Position numbers and translations under genes: made by a program. Positions 34,976-46,842 of a stretch of DNA of 64,000 bases are shown one piece after another. The notes under the pieces were generated by a model. The model ran no database searches. It had not been told where the DNA came from and worked only from the letters and a program-made list of their open reading frames with translations. Position 1 is the first letter of the stretch. Each line of letters starts with the position of its first letter. Origin of the DNA: Welwitschia mirabilis (taxonomy: Eukaryota; Gnetophyta; Gnetopsida; Welwitschiales); contig JBOZIK010000001.1 of the NCBI GenBank assembly GCA_051453625.1, forward strand, positions 70,720,944 to 70,784,943. Reading direction: 5' to 3'.

Positions 34976-35414
34976 ATAAATTCCATGTTCTCCTAGAATT
35001 TCATGTCTTAAGCATTAAATTCCATTCTAATCCACATCTAGCATCTGAATTCTAGTTCGTTTCCACACTTAAAATATGAAATACAAGTCTACCACTCTTA
35101 GATATCGGATTTCTTTGACTTCTAGCTCCTCACTTAATCCTAGAATCCCTTAAAACTTAATTTCCTCACTTCCCTTATTTCCCATAATGCCTTGATAACT
35201 AAGTAATAAATCTAACTAGTTTTCTTACTTATACTCTACTCTTCCTCCCTTTCTTCCCCATTCCTCCCCTTACCTTCCTATCTTTTCTGCTCTTTTCTAC
35301 CTTGCCCATCCCTCTCCCTTATTCTTTTGTCCTTTAATATTTCCTTATACTTTCTCTTATCTTAACTAAATTTTATGCCCATGGTATGGAATGCAATTCC
35401 CTTTTATTTTGAAG
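34976..35414. other. Unassigned flank left of E5
   Basis: AT/CT-rich sequence with repeated AATTCCATTCTA-like phrases (34115, 35015). No gene. Confidence 0.35.
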
Positions 35415-36662
35415 TGTTATGGTCTATATTTATGCAAATTTTATGTCCTTAGTTAAATCTTGTTAATCACAAATACTTACATAAATATAACATACTAATA
35501 TAGATAAGAGTTAACTTGAATGTTGTAATCTGTCAAAGGCACTAGGCTTAAAGTTGAGAATTGATTTAAGTCATGTATTTTTGTATTTTTATTTTGATTT
35601 AATAATAAAAACTATAATGCAAGAAAATAAATACACTATGTAGTGCAAATAAAGTCTACTCTAAATGCAATATCTATCTGAATATCAAATCTCTGTTATC
35701 AAGATTGGCGCTATGTAATTTAGATCAATAAAAAAAATTGTTATCAATGCTAATTAACCTAGGGTATCAAGTACATAAAATAGAATATGACAAATGTGTA
35801 ATGATTAATCTAGAAAAAATAAAATATAATGTAATGCATGATCTTAAACTAATGATTTCAATCTTAATAAAGATTGCCCTTGATGACCTATATTAATTAT
35901 GAAACTACCATGAAATCATAATCAACATAAACCATAAGGGACATTCTTATGAATAAAACTAAAAGAATATTTTTATTAAAAGTTAAACCAACATCCTATT
36001 ATAAAGTAGTATCATCTCAATGAAAAAGATACAACCAACACCAAAGAAGACTCCTCTTTATAACTAATGGATGGAACTTCTATCCTTTAATCTCCTATCA
36101 TGATAATTTTTAGTGTCAAAGAAGATAAAGTGAGAATAAAGGAGTTTTTTATTATAGTAAAAGACTCTAAAAATAGTAAACCTAATAGATGTAACCAAAA
36201 CCCCTAATAGTACATAGAAGGTGCATTATACATTGCATAAGTTTGATGAAGTTTAATGCATTAACTAAAAATAATGGTCATCCTAGTTGTCATTCAAATG
36301 ATTGTGGAGATGATAATGCATTAAATGAAGTTTCCATATTTAGCTTTCATTATTGGTCTAATTAGCATCCTTATCAGCATACTTATGGTGTCATCCATAT
36401 GATCATCCAGATAATGTAGGGAATAATAGTGTTTTTTATATTCTTCATTAAGTTAAGTTGACCATGTAGATTATTAATTCCTCCTCATAATGAAAAGTAT
36501 TAAAAATCATCCAAAATATCTTCAAATATATTAATGATTACACATTTTCATGGTTTTATCCTTAACTCTTAATAATCATTATTTTTTATTTAAATGTAAC
36601 TAAATGTCTTATAAAACTACTTAAAATTCCCCACAAAAAACATGTTATTTTGCATCATAACA
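35415..36662 (-). repeat. 3' LTR of E5
   Basis: Starts TGTTATGGTCTATATTTATG and ends GCATCATAACA. It aligns over its full length with 43628-44885. An ATCATTC/GAATGAT-type palindrome cluster lies at 36277-36316 (GTCATTCAAATGAT core). Confidence 0.85.
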
Positions 36663-39029
36663 TAGCCTCCTACTTATTCTTATCAATCCTTAACAAAAAT
36701 GGTAAACAACTATAATTGTGAGTTAAATTGGTTAAGATAAACATTAACTAGAGATATGTAAATCCAATTCAAAAATTTCATTATGCAGGATCAAATCTTT
36801 AAAATTAAATAAACTAAATATTTTACTTAGTAGATAATGTAACCATGCTATCATCTTGTATGTTGTCTAGATGATTATTGGAATGATAAGATAATCAAAT
36901 TATAAAATCAAATTCTAGCAATTAAACTTATTAGAAAACAATATCAAAACACTTATCCATAATTTAGTTCCCTACTTAAAACATTTAATACATTGACAAA
37001 ATAAATGTTAAAATGTCATAACTAAAAGAATCATCATAAGATATAACCATAATAACTTAGATAAATTATGTGAATATATAATCCAAAAAAGTAATAGATT
37101 AAAAATGATATTTAAACATTTGAGTTTTTAAGTACAATCTAAAAGGGAGAATATATCAAAAATAAACAATCACAACATTATTCCCTTAATTCATGATATT
37201 CTAAATTATCTAGATATTTCTTTCAAACAAGCTATTAAGTACATAGTTTACTAAATAATTATCAATAATGCATCTTATTTAGATAGTAGATGAACAAAAT
37301 CCAATAGGCACATTACATACATATATTATGTAAATTCAAAATAAACCTCAAAAATTTAAAATTATTTACTAAAAATATCTCAAAATATATGTCCTTTTCC
37401 TTCCATAGGTGAATCAATNNNNNNNNNNNNNNNNNNNNNNNNNNNNNNNNNNNNNNNNNNNNNNNNNNNNNNNNNNNNNNNNNNNNNNNNNNNNNNNNNN
37501 NNNNNNNNNNNNNNNNNNNNNNNNNNNNNNNNNNNNNNNNNNNNNNNNNNNNNNNNNNNNNNNNNNNNNNNNNNNNNNNNNNNNNNNNNNNNNNNNNNNN
37601 NNNNNNNNNNNNNNNNNNNNNNNNNNNNNNNNNNNNNNNNNNNNNNNNNNNNNNNNNNNNNNNNNNNNNNNNNNNNNNNNNNNNNNNNNNNNNNNNNNNN
37701 NNNNNNNNNNNNNNNNNNNNNNNNNNNNNNNNNNNNNNNNNNNNNNNNNNNNNNNNNNNNNNNNNNNNNNNNNNNNNNNNNNNNNNNNNNNNNNNNNNNN
37801 NNNNNNNNNNNNNNNNNNNNNNNNNNNNNNNNNNNNNNNNNNNNNNNNNNNNNNNNNNNNNNNNNNNNNNNNNNNNNNNNNNNNNNNNNNNNNNNNNNNN
37901 NNNNNNNNNNNNNNNNNNNNNNNNNNNNNNNNNNNNNNNNNNNNNNNNNNNNNNNNNNNNNNNNNNNNNNNNNNNNNNNNNNNNNNNNNNNNNNNNNNNN
38001 NNNNNNNNNNNNNNNNNNNNNNNNNNNNNNNNNNNNNNNNNNNNNNNNNNNNNNNNNAATATGTCTAGCGTAAGAAGAAAAAAGATGAAAACATAAGTTA
38101 AGTAAGCAAAAAATGCAAGACTGGGAGTAGTATTCTATGCATGAAAAGAAGGGTCAAAATAGGCAGAAAAAGATGTAACAAAAATATGATGCACCTTAGT
38201 AAATATTAGAGCTCATCTGCCTGTGTCGTCTAGCCAATAAGAAGGATGATAAGGCTTTTCAAAGGATTGAAAAAATTAAAATTATTAGTAGAACAAGTTA
38301 AGCTTATATAACATCAAGTAGGTTTCAGAAGTTATCAAAAAGTCTAAAAGATAGAAAATGACTAATAATCATACTAAATAAGGAATGATAAAAAGGTGAA
38401 TTTATCATGCACCAAGTGAAAGAAGATTTTGAAATGTGTCACAATCTCACAATCATTGGAAAATATGATGCCTATAAAGTAAAAAAGAAAATTAAAGAAC
38501 TAAAAATCAAAAAGATATCAAAAGAATAGATGGAAAAAACTAGCATCATAAATTATAGAAACATGATTTGCTTAAAGAAATCAATTCCTATAAAGAAAAC
38601 TTATAAGTAAAAATGAAAAATTAATAAGAAACCTTATAAATGGTTAAGTTCTATGTATTTATGATAAAAAATTATAAAATAACATTAAAATACTAAATAA
38701 AACAACTAAGGAAAATAAAACAAGAATGAAAAATGAGAAACATGAAGAAGATATTATACCTACACTAAATCCAATCCTAGAAAATATCCATCAAAGAAAT
38801 CATAACATCACTTGATTAATGATGCATTATATAATAGAGAAACTCTATAAATTGCTAATCAAATGGGTAGTAATTATGATGATGTTAAGTAACTAATGTT
38901 TTTTAAAAAAAAAGTGACAAGATTAAAATATATTCAGAAATGGACTCAGCTGCTTACAACTTAAAACAAACCAAAATTATTAAAAGTGAAATTATCATGT
39001 AGGAATAATATAAGCTCAATGAGTTTAAG
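36663..39029 (-). other. E5 3' spacer
   Basis: Non-coding AT-rich sequence with a 639-N gap (37419-38057). A palindrome-like GTCTAGATGATTATTGGAATGAT phrase lies near 36867-36890. Just right of the LTR the minus strand has AAGTAGGAGGCTA, a plausible polypurine tract. Confidence 0.45.
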
Positions 39030-39240
39030 AAATAAGTAATGCCTCTAATGCCACTAAGAAAACCATTAATCTCATACCCTCAAGGTATATATTATTAATC
39101 CATGATGAGGGTAGTGTAATCATAATTAAAGGAGTGGAAACCTATGAAGAATAGCTAACTGACCCCATAGTGGAATTTTCATAGTTAACCACACCGAGAA
39201 AAATTCCTCTTCAGAAAATTTATCCAAGTGTAGTAGATGA
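39030..39240 (-). repeat. Conserved GC-richer 3' module in E5
   Basis: The minus strand aligns with plus-strand 53735-53945 in E6. Shared phrases in order include CACTTGGATAAAT/CACTAGGGTAAAT, ATTCCACTATGGGGTCA/ACTCCATTGGGGGGTCA, ACTCCTTTAA/ACTCCTTTGA, CCCTCATCATGG and TATGAGATTAATGG. No frame is open through both copies. Confidence 0.7.
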
Positions 39241-39479
39241 AAAATAAGAAATGACACTTCCAAACAACTAAAGACTTACATCAACTTTGATATATTCAAG
39301 TAATAGCATGACATCCATCAAAATAATTAGCTTCAAAAAGTTTAAATTATGGTAGGATGACTTTCAAAATAATTGTTTATATCATGTTTAATGTTTTTTA
39401 ATAAATCATAGATTTTTAATTTTTGTCCATTTTTTTAAAATTTTCCTAGTGCTTAAATTAGAAATCTAAACTAAGTTAT

Positions 39480-42400
39480 TAAAAATGTACTTTTTCTAAA
39501 AAATAATAACCTAATCATCTAGAGATTAATTTATTGAAATAAAAACCAAGGACAAAAATATGAAAACATAAAAGTAAAATCAAGTACCAAAACAAATTAA
39601 AAGCAAGTTTTATTTAGATCTTAAATTCTATTCAATTCTTTTATTGAAAAGAAAGAAAAAAGAAACATTTTTTTCCTAAAGTTATGACCCTAGGATGTTG
39701 CACTTCCTTGAAAAAATAAGGACCAAATCAAATATTCACCAATTGATAAAGCATAAATGATATATAATCATTTTTTAGTAAAATTAATTGGAGGCAAATA
39801 CAATAAAAGGATAAAACTTTGATAGCACATATTTAAGAACTTAAGTAAGAGACAAAAAAGTGATAAATCTCATTGAAAATAATATCTTCTTGAAATGATG
39901 TAAATCATCATTAGATAATGTATGTAAGAAAGTACTTAAAGAAAGCATCAAAGAAGATTTTAAGGGCTCTTTATAATTTCTAGTAAGATTAAGAAGCTTT
40001 CTATCATTTAATTCAAGACATGGTTTTTTATTAAGGAATAAATAAANNNNNNNNNNNNNNNNNNNNNNNNNNNNNNNNNNNNNNNNNNNNNNNNNNNNNN
40101 NNNNNNNNNNNNNNNNNNNNNNNNNNNNNNNNNNNNNNNNNNNNNNNNNNNNNNNNNNNNNNNNNNNNNNNNNNNNNNNNNNNNNNNNNNNNNNNNNNNN
40201 NNNNNNNNNNNNNNNNNNNNNNNNNNNNNNNNNNNNNNNNNNNNNNNNNNNNNNNNNNNNNNNNNNNNNNNNNNNNNNNNNNNNNNNNNNNNNNNNNNNN
40301 NNNNNNNNNNATCATCAAGATAATATTTACCCTAATTTAGAGTTCCAAGATATTTCAAGTCTTATTTTTAGAAAGAGTAATCATTAAAAGCACAAGGTAA
40401 AGTAGACTTTGTAAAATATGAAAATATGTTACTTTGAATTTTACATGGAGTTTTTAATGGAAAATATTGAGAGATTTTTGAAGTAGATTTCCTAAGGTAA
40501 TGTGTTTCATTAAATTCAAAGAGAGGAATGTAGTTTGAAGAATTACATAAATGTTCAAATGAAAGAGAAGGAAAACCTTTATCATTGTAAGATTACAAAA
40601 TAATGTGGAAGTAGGACTAGAAGGAGGGATGTCATTTAATGTTTTGCATGTAAGTATAAGTGAAAGAGATGGGAAAACATGTTTAGAATCTTTAAGTTGA
40701 TTTATTTAATTTGAATGTATAAGTTATTTTGCCATTAATCTTGGTTGATTTTCCATAGGTTTTTCTTTATCCCTATCCTCCTCATTATTGACTTCATTAT
40801 TACTTAGTTAAATTTTTTCTTTACTTTTTTTTTGTATCTCTCTCTTATTCATTGTTTTTATCATTATCATTAACTATTTTGCTCTTCTTTGTCATATTCA
40901 TTATTGTTTTATTAAGGATTATTATCATTCTCTAAGCTAGTTAATTCATCAAAATTATTATTAAAAAGATCATAAAAATAAAAGCACTCATTGTCTTCAT
41001 TATGGAATGGAAGATTTTCTGACATTTTTTCATTTGATGCTTCTTTCTCTTTATGGAATAATTTTATTAATTCTCAACTGTAATCTTCATTTTTTATTAT
41101 TGAAGTGCTATTATTGTTTATCATCTAGGACTATCATCTCGAAGACAAAGGTGGATGACTCCCTTCATTATGTAAATTCTTCACTAGTTTCTTTTCATTA
41201 CATAAATTCTTCAGTAATTTCATGTATTGGACATCAAATAAAGGTTCAAAATCCTCATCAGAAAGTAAGTGAAAACCACTGATATGATCAAGTATCTCAA
41301 TATCATCATCATCACCACCATCATCTTCCTCATCTTTTCCATTATCATTTTGCATTTTATTATTTTCCACTTCATTATATTTATTAGAAGAAGAAATGTA
41401 ATCATTATCTTCATCATGGATTAGAGAATTTTCAAATTTTTCATGAAATAATTTTTTTATTCCATCCTTATTTTTCAATAGAAAGGGCATGAAGTTATAA
41501 TCATCATTTGATAAATAGTTATTCTCATTCATATTATTAAGTAATGGAGTTGAATCATTATTGTCCTCCTTTTGTTGTCCATCTTCTAATAAGTGAAATA
41601 TTATAGTTTGATCCATATTTTGTGTTTATGTTAAAGTAAGAATTGTTGTTACTTTTTTCTAAGTTCTTTTCATTATTCTCAAGATGGAATGTNNNNNNNN
41701 NNNNNNNNNNNNNNNNNNNNNNNNNNNNNNNNNNNNNNNNNNNNNNNNNNNNNNNNNNNNNNNNNNNNNNNNNNNNNNNNNNNNNNNNNNNNNNNNNNNN
41801 NNNNNNNNNNNNNNNNNNNNNNNNNNNNNNNNNNNNNNNNNNNNNNNNNNNNNNNNNNNNNNNNNNNNNNNNNNNNNNNNNNNNNNNNNNNNNNNNNNNN
41901 NNNNNNNNNNNNNNNNNNNNNNNNNNNNNNNNNNNNNNNNNNNNNNNNNNNNNNNNNNNNNNNNNNNNNNNNNNNNNNNNNNNNNNNNNNNNNNNNNNNN
42001 NNNNNNNNNNNNNNNNNNNNNNNNNNNNNNNNNNNNNNNNNNNNNNNNNNNNNNNNNNNNNNNNNNNNNNNNNNNNNNNNNNNNNNNNNNNNNNNNNNNN
42101 NNNNNNNNNNNNNNNNNNNNNNNNNNNNNNNNNNNNATTGTTGTTACTTTTTTCTAAGTTCTTTTCATTATTCTCAAGATGGAATGTAGTAATATTAGAT
42201 TTAAGTTGTAAAAGAATCTTAAGATAATTAATTTTGCAATAAATTTTATCAAAGGACCTCAATCATATTTGCTATCTTCTTGTTTTGATATTATAATTTA
42301 TTTTAGGTATCTTATTGCTTCTTCTTCATTTCATTAATTACTTCTATAGCATAGTTATTTCTCTCTTCATAATAATTGCTAATAAATGGATTTTATTCTT

Positions 42401-42890
42401 TATAATAATTGATAGAAGATGGTTGTTCTTTAAAATAGTTCATGGAAGATGAAGAGGATTCACTAAATTGATTATAGGATGTCTCACTAGACAAGGTGAA
42501 ATTTCTAAAACATTACACATTTTTATTTTCTTTTTTACATGAAGCTTATAATGAAGGATGACAAAAATAAGGTAGTTAAAAAGACGAAGGGGCCCAATTC
42601 CTTTCTCAACACTATTTGGTATTCCCCAGAATTTTTCTTCAAATATTTTTCTAAGCATTTTATTTTCATTACTCTTAGAATTTGTATTGCTTTTCCTCCT
42701 TTTTTAGATCTTATTTCAGCTAATATTTCTTGAAATAGTTTTTTTATCATTATTCTTAAAAGTATATGGAAAGGATGATTAAGAGAAATTCTTGGTTTTA
42801 AGTTTTATATCATCATTAGAAGGTAAGTTAAAAGATTTTTATTCTTCATGTCTCCTTTTAGAAATTAGTTCTTCAATGGTAACCTTCACA
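39480..42890 (-). pseudogene. E5 acidic Asn/Asp-rich ORF, function unknown
   Basis: On the minus strand, 41134-41616 is open for 160 codons (MDQTIIFHLLEDGQQ..., with DEEDDGGDDDDIEILDHI). Around 40900-41110 it continues KNEDYS*ELIKLFHKEKEA and FHNEDNECFYFYDLFNN, and near 40320-40375 it reads DLKYLGTLN*GKYYLDD. E6 carries DLECFGILHWGKPYLHDD and the 61440-62456 fragment YLGTLNWGKPYLLDP, so this Trp-Gly-Lys-Pro-Tyr motif defines the family. The 5' part at 42535-42750 is in conserved register with E6 51400-51580. A gap at 41693-42136 is flanked by identical 51-bp sequences, so the ORF length is uncertain. I recognise no known domain. Confidence 0.6.
41642..42187. other. Gap with identical 51-bp flanks (assembly artefact)
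   Basis: 41642-41692 and 42137-42187 are identical over 51 bp, and 444 N lie between. This is the signature of two overlapping contig ends that were scaffolded but not merged. Confidence 0.9.
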
Positions 42891-43606
42891 TTTGAGTTAG
42901 AGGATTTTATCATGTTTGTTCTAAGTGACACTACAAATAAATGAAGAAGGGAATAAAGTGAATTTTCTCCTATTCTATATTTTATAACTACTCTTTGAAA
43001 AACCTAGTTATAAGGTAAAAAATGAAAAAAAAAAATTAGATCTTAAAAATTACATACTTGAGGTACGCATACCTATATTTTATTTTCTGTTAAGTAAGAC
43101 TTTTATGTTATTTTTCTTAATTAATATTCATTCCCTCAGATATTTTAGCTTAATAGATTTTATTACATCATGGCATGCTCAATAAAATATCTACTTATGC
43201 ATCATTATAGTTGTCATTTGAATGATATCCTAGATGACTAGAAAATAGAGAACAAAAAATAGAGAAAATAAATTCACTAAAAATAAAACAAAACAAAAAC
43301 ACATTATTATTCATCTTCCTATACTATCTAAATGATAAAGGAGATTATATCAATGTATTATGTAGAGGAAAACCCAAAACAAAACTATGGGGAAAAAAAC
43401 CTAATCCTAGGTTATTATCCACTTATTTTATCTAAACAATAGAGATGATGACTGATCAAAAAGTGTAGAATCAAAAAAAATAAAAATATAAAACGAAAAA
43501 TTATAATATTTATAGTAAAAATACAATGCTATCATAACCAAATATCTAACTTGAAATCTAAGGCACTTATTTGGGTAATGACAATTTTTTAAACTTTTTA
43601 TGATCT
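42891..43606 (-). other. E5 leader with palindromes
   Basis: Palindromes occur near 43200-43238 (GTCATTTGAATGAT core), 43310-43352 (TATCTAAATGATA core) and a weak one near 43410-43460. These are at the same relative places as the three palindromes of E1 and E6 between PBS and ORF. Confidence 0.55.
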
Positions 43607-43624
43607 TTCATGGCAATGGAACTA
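43607..43624 (-). other. Degenerate PBS of E5
   Basis: The minus strand reads TAGTTCCATTGCCATGAA, a decayed form of TGGCGCCGTTGCCGGGGA, positioned three bases from the LTR edge. Confidence 0.6.
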
Positions 43625-43627
43625 ACA

Positions 43628-44885
43628 TGTTTTAATGCATATTTATGAAAATGTTAAATCTTTGAGTAAATCCTATTAATCATAAATACTTTTACAAATA
43701 CAAGATGCTAATATAGATGAGATTCAATCTGAATATCATAATCCATTATAGGTAGTAGGCTTAAAGCTAAATAATTGACTTAAGTGGTGTATTTTTATAT
43801 TTTTTTATTTTAATAATGAAAAGTACAATGTAATGAAATAAAAACACTATGTAATATAAATAATGTCTACTCTAAAGGCAATATCTATTTGACTACTAAC
43901 TCTCTATTACGAAGACCAACCTTATATAACCTAGATGAATCAAGAAAACTATTACTAATCCTAACTAACCTAGGCTATCAAGTACGTTAAATATAATAAG
44001 AAAAGCTTGCAATGATTAAGCTAGGAAACATAAAATGCAATGCACTACAATGTCCTAAACTAATAATTTCAACCTTCACAAAGGTTACCCTTGATAACTA
44101 ATATCAATTATGAAACTATTATGAAAACATAATCAACATAAATCATAAGGGACATGCACATGAATAACAAGAAAAGAAGGTTTTTAACAAAATTTAAATC
44201 AAAATTATATTATAAAGTATTAGCACCTTAATGAAGAAGACACAGCCTAATAGCAAGGAATACTCCTCTTTGCAACTAATAGATGGAGCTTCTGCCCTTT
44301 AATCTCTTATCATAATAATTTTTGTTAATAAAAAGGATGAACTCAGAGTGATGGAAAAAGAGGTATTTATTACAATAGAAGAACTCTAAATACAGAAAAT
44401 ATAACCCACATAACTAAAACTCTAACTATGCATAAAAGGTGCATGATATATTGAATAAGTTTAGTGAAGTTTAGTATATTGACTAAAAATAGTGGTCATC
44501 CTAGCTATGATGAAGATGATGGCNNNNNNNNNNNNNNNNNNNNNNNNNNNNNTAAAAGTTAAATATTTAGATTTTGTTATTGTTTCAATTAGCATTCTTA
44601 TTAGCATACTTGTAATGTCAACAATGTCATCCTCCAAACAATTAAGAGGACGATAGCCTTTTTGATGTTTCTCATCAAAGTCAAATCGGCCTTGCAAATC
44701 ATTAATTGCTCCACAGAACATAAAGTAGTAGAAATAATCTAGACCTCCTTTAAATGTGCTAATGGTTATGAATTTTCATTATTTTCTCATTGACTCTCAA
44801 TAATCATTATTTTATACTATCTAAATGTCTTGCAAAACTGGTCAAAATACCTCATCAAAAGCATGTAATTCAACATCTTAATACA
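43628..44885 (-). repeat. 5' LTR of E5
   Basis: Starts TGTTTTAATGCATATTTATG and ends CTTAATACA. Partner of 35415-36662. A 29-N gap at 44524-44552 interrupts it. Confidence 0.85.
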
Positions 44886-45929
44886 AAGGCATGAAAATCG
44901 TAATTCCTAGTATTAGATCCTAAGGTAAGCAACATTGACATTTCTCCTCTAGTCTTAATACTCTCAAAAACTACCTTTCTTAGTTTTCCATCTCCTTTTA
45001 CTACTTCTCAAGAATCATGAAACCTCTCTTCACTAGTTCCCATCTATATTTCTATCTCTCCATTATTGCTATCAATTCATCATTATCTTATCATATTCTG
45101 TTGATATCTCATCACTGTAAATTCATTAATTTGAAGTTTAAAAGAATCGTAAGATTATATAAACTTTTAAGAACATGCTAAAATAAGAAACCTTGCCTAT
45201 GACATTACATTGTGAGATGAGTATCATCTTGATGACTAGGGATAGAACCACAATTTCAATTGAATGGATTCTTTTCTACACCATCAAAAACCAATCTAAT
45301 AACTACTATCATATTAATAACTATAATCATGATAATTAGTATTATGTTAATAACCATCATTATGTAAATAACTATAGGATATCAATGAACATAATCATGT
45401 TAATAATCACTATGTGAATGATGATAATCATGTTGATCACCTTTAGTATTATTCTTCTAGCATTTATATCCTAGCATTAGTTCTCTACTTGTACAACTCC
45501 ATGTTAGTTTTTCAAAGTTATTACTCATCTAGAGGTACTGGAGAGGTTTTTCTTAAATGTCATTACCTCATTCACTTTTTATTTCTCCATCTAACTTCTT
45601 CTTCTCTACTATTACTTTAAAGGGATATTCCCTTTCATTTTCTCCAACTTTCATATCCTCACATTTGGGAGTTCTCTTCCATATTCTCTCTTAGTGCTTA
45701 ATCCCTCCTCTAGTCTAGTCATTTATTCATGATCTAGATGTGTCCTTATTCCTTTCATCTACATCCTACATGGCTAGCTTAACCTTATGTTAGCTATTAC
45801 TCTAAGTTAATAAGTAGATATGCCTTCTTTTATGGTGGTAGATACTAGAATATAGCAAAAGACATACCTGATTATCGCCTCCTCTAGATGTATTTCTTCT
45901 AGTTATTTATAGTTTATCATTTATCTCCC
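44886..45929. other. Unassigned, with a tandem repeat
   Basis: No gene is seen. The stretch 45296-45440 is listed separately. 45560-45760 is pyrimidine-rich. Confidence 0.4.
45296..45440 (+). repeat. Imperfect tandem repeat, ~20-25-bp unit
   Basis: Repeated units related to ATCATGTTAATAACTAT, about seven copies with varied spacing. Confidence 0.6.
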
Positions 45930-46339
45930 CTCCCCCTCCCCCCTGCCTTATGTAATGTTGTAGATTCTTCTCCCTCCATTCTCCTCAATCAAAAGACTAT
46001 ATAAGGATCTCCCAAATAAAAGAAAAGATATGAAATATAAGTATTTGATAATTCTATAATAAAGATAGTCATTTTCTTTGCATCTAGAGACTTTCATTTA
46101 CTAAGTACCTCAGATATAGCAAAAGCTCATAAAACTTATTTCCATTAATAAAAACCCATATCTGAGATTGATTATAGAAATTTCATCCTTTATATATAAC
46201 CTACTTTCTAGATTAACCTCTTCCTATCTCATCTATTTATCTTAGGGAGGAAAGCTATTTGGTCCCTTGAATCTCATAGCTAAGACTTGCCTCACCTTTT
46301 CATAGCATAGAAAGACCTTGGGATAATTAAATGTACATA
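45930..46339 (+). repeat. R1 repeat copy 2, left part
   Basis: Aligns with 17090-17735 minus the GA expansion: TATATAAGG at 45998, the ATAGCTAAGACTTGCCTCACC block near 46275, and CATAGAAAGACCTTGGG. It is broken by the solo LTR at 46340 and resumes at 47694. Confidence 0.65.
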
Positions 46340-46573
46340 TGTTATGATGCCAATTTAGAGGAATTTAATGGTATATTTGGAGTAATTTTGCAGAACATTT
46401 ATATAGGTTTAGATAAAATTTTGTTGATTATGAAGATTTAATAGGATTATTATGGAAATATGTAATTCTTGACATAATTGGAGGTATTTTAGGCATGTTC
46501 TTCGACTTATCATGTTGAAGGAAGACTAATGATGAAGAAGGCTGATTTGCTTTACTTGAAAATCTTTGAAAGG

Positions 46574-46618
46574 ATGTTGTCCCCACTATCATTCCCATGA
46601 TAGAAGGAATGACAACAT
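46574..46618. repeat. Nested palindrome in solo LTR
   Basis: ATGTTGTC pairs perfectly with GACAACAT at the outside, and CTATCAT with ATGATAG around TCCC inside. It is the clearest example of the family in this window. Confidence 0.8.
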
Positions 46619-46686
46619 TATACCTACCTATCAAAAAATAACATGGACTGGAGGTTTGAGCTAATGAAGTACCCTTTTCTATGGAG

Positions 46687-46731
46687 GTGTTATCCCCATT
46701 ATCATTCCCATAACATGAGGGACATTGACAC
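46687..46731. repeat. Second palindrome in solo LTR
   Basis: GTGTTATCCC faces GGGACATTGACAC around a TTATCATTCCCATAACAT core. Confidence 0.6.
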
Positions 46732-46799
46732 AATTAGAGATAATTACAAGGTTGATTGTGGAGGCAATAGCTATTAAACTATTTATTATTATGAGGCTT

Positions 46800-46842
46800 C
46801 ATCCACAATGTCATCCCCATGATAGTCAGGACAATAACTATT
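46800..46842. repeat. Third palindrome in solo LTR
   Basis: Core TGTCATCCCCATGATA, flanked by CATCCACAA and GTCAGGACAATAA. Confidence 0.55.

Larger units (their letters stand above)
35415..44885 (-). mobile_element. E5: gypsy-family LTR element without recognisable pol
   Basis: LTRs at 35415-36662 and 43628-44885 are in the same orientation and of near-equal length. On the minus strand the order is LTR, degenerate tRNA-Asp-type PBS, leader with palindromes, an acidic Asn-rich ORF, a GC-richer module (39030-39240), spacer, polypurine-like AGTAGGAGGC and LTR. No gag, protease, RT or integrase motif was found in the readable ~6 kb, though gaps at 37419-38057, 40047-40310 and 41693-42136 hide about 1.35 kb. 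The LTR belongs to the family of E1. Confidence 0.75.

Noticed and set aside
34442-35055. Three overlapping plus-strand open frames of 125-175 codons
   Set aside because: Leu/Ser/Phe-only translations of a pyrimidine tract, open in all frames at once; no domain or start context.
42535-42750. Host membrane protein at 42535-42750
   Set aside because: Corresponds in position to the start of the acidic ORF region in E6; part of E5.
46428-46733. Minus-strand Cys-containing 101-codon frame
   Set aside because: It lies inside a solo LTR, antisense, and its cysteines come from the palindromic repeats.
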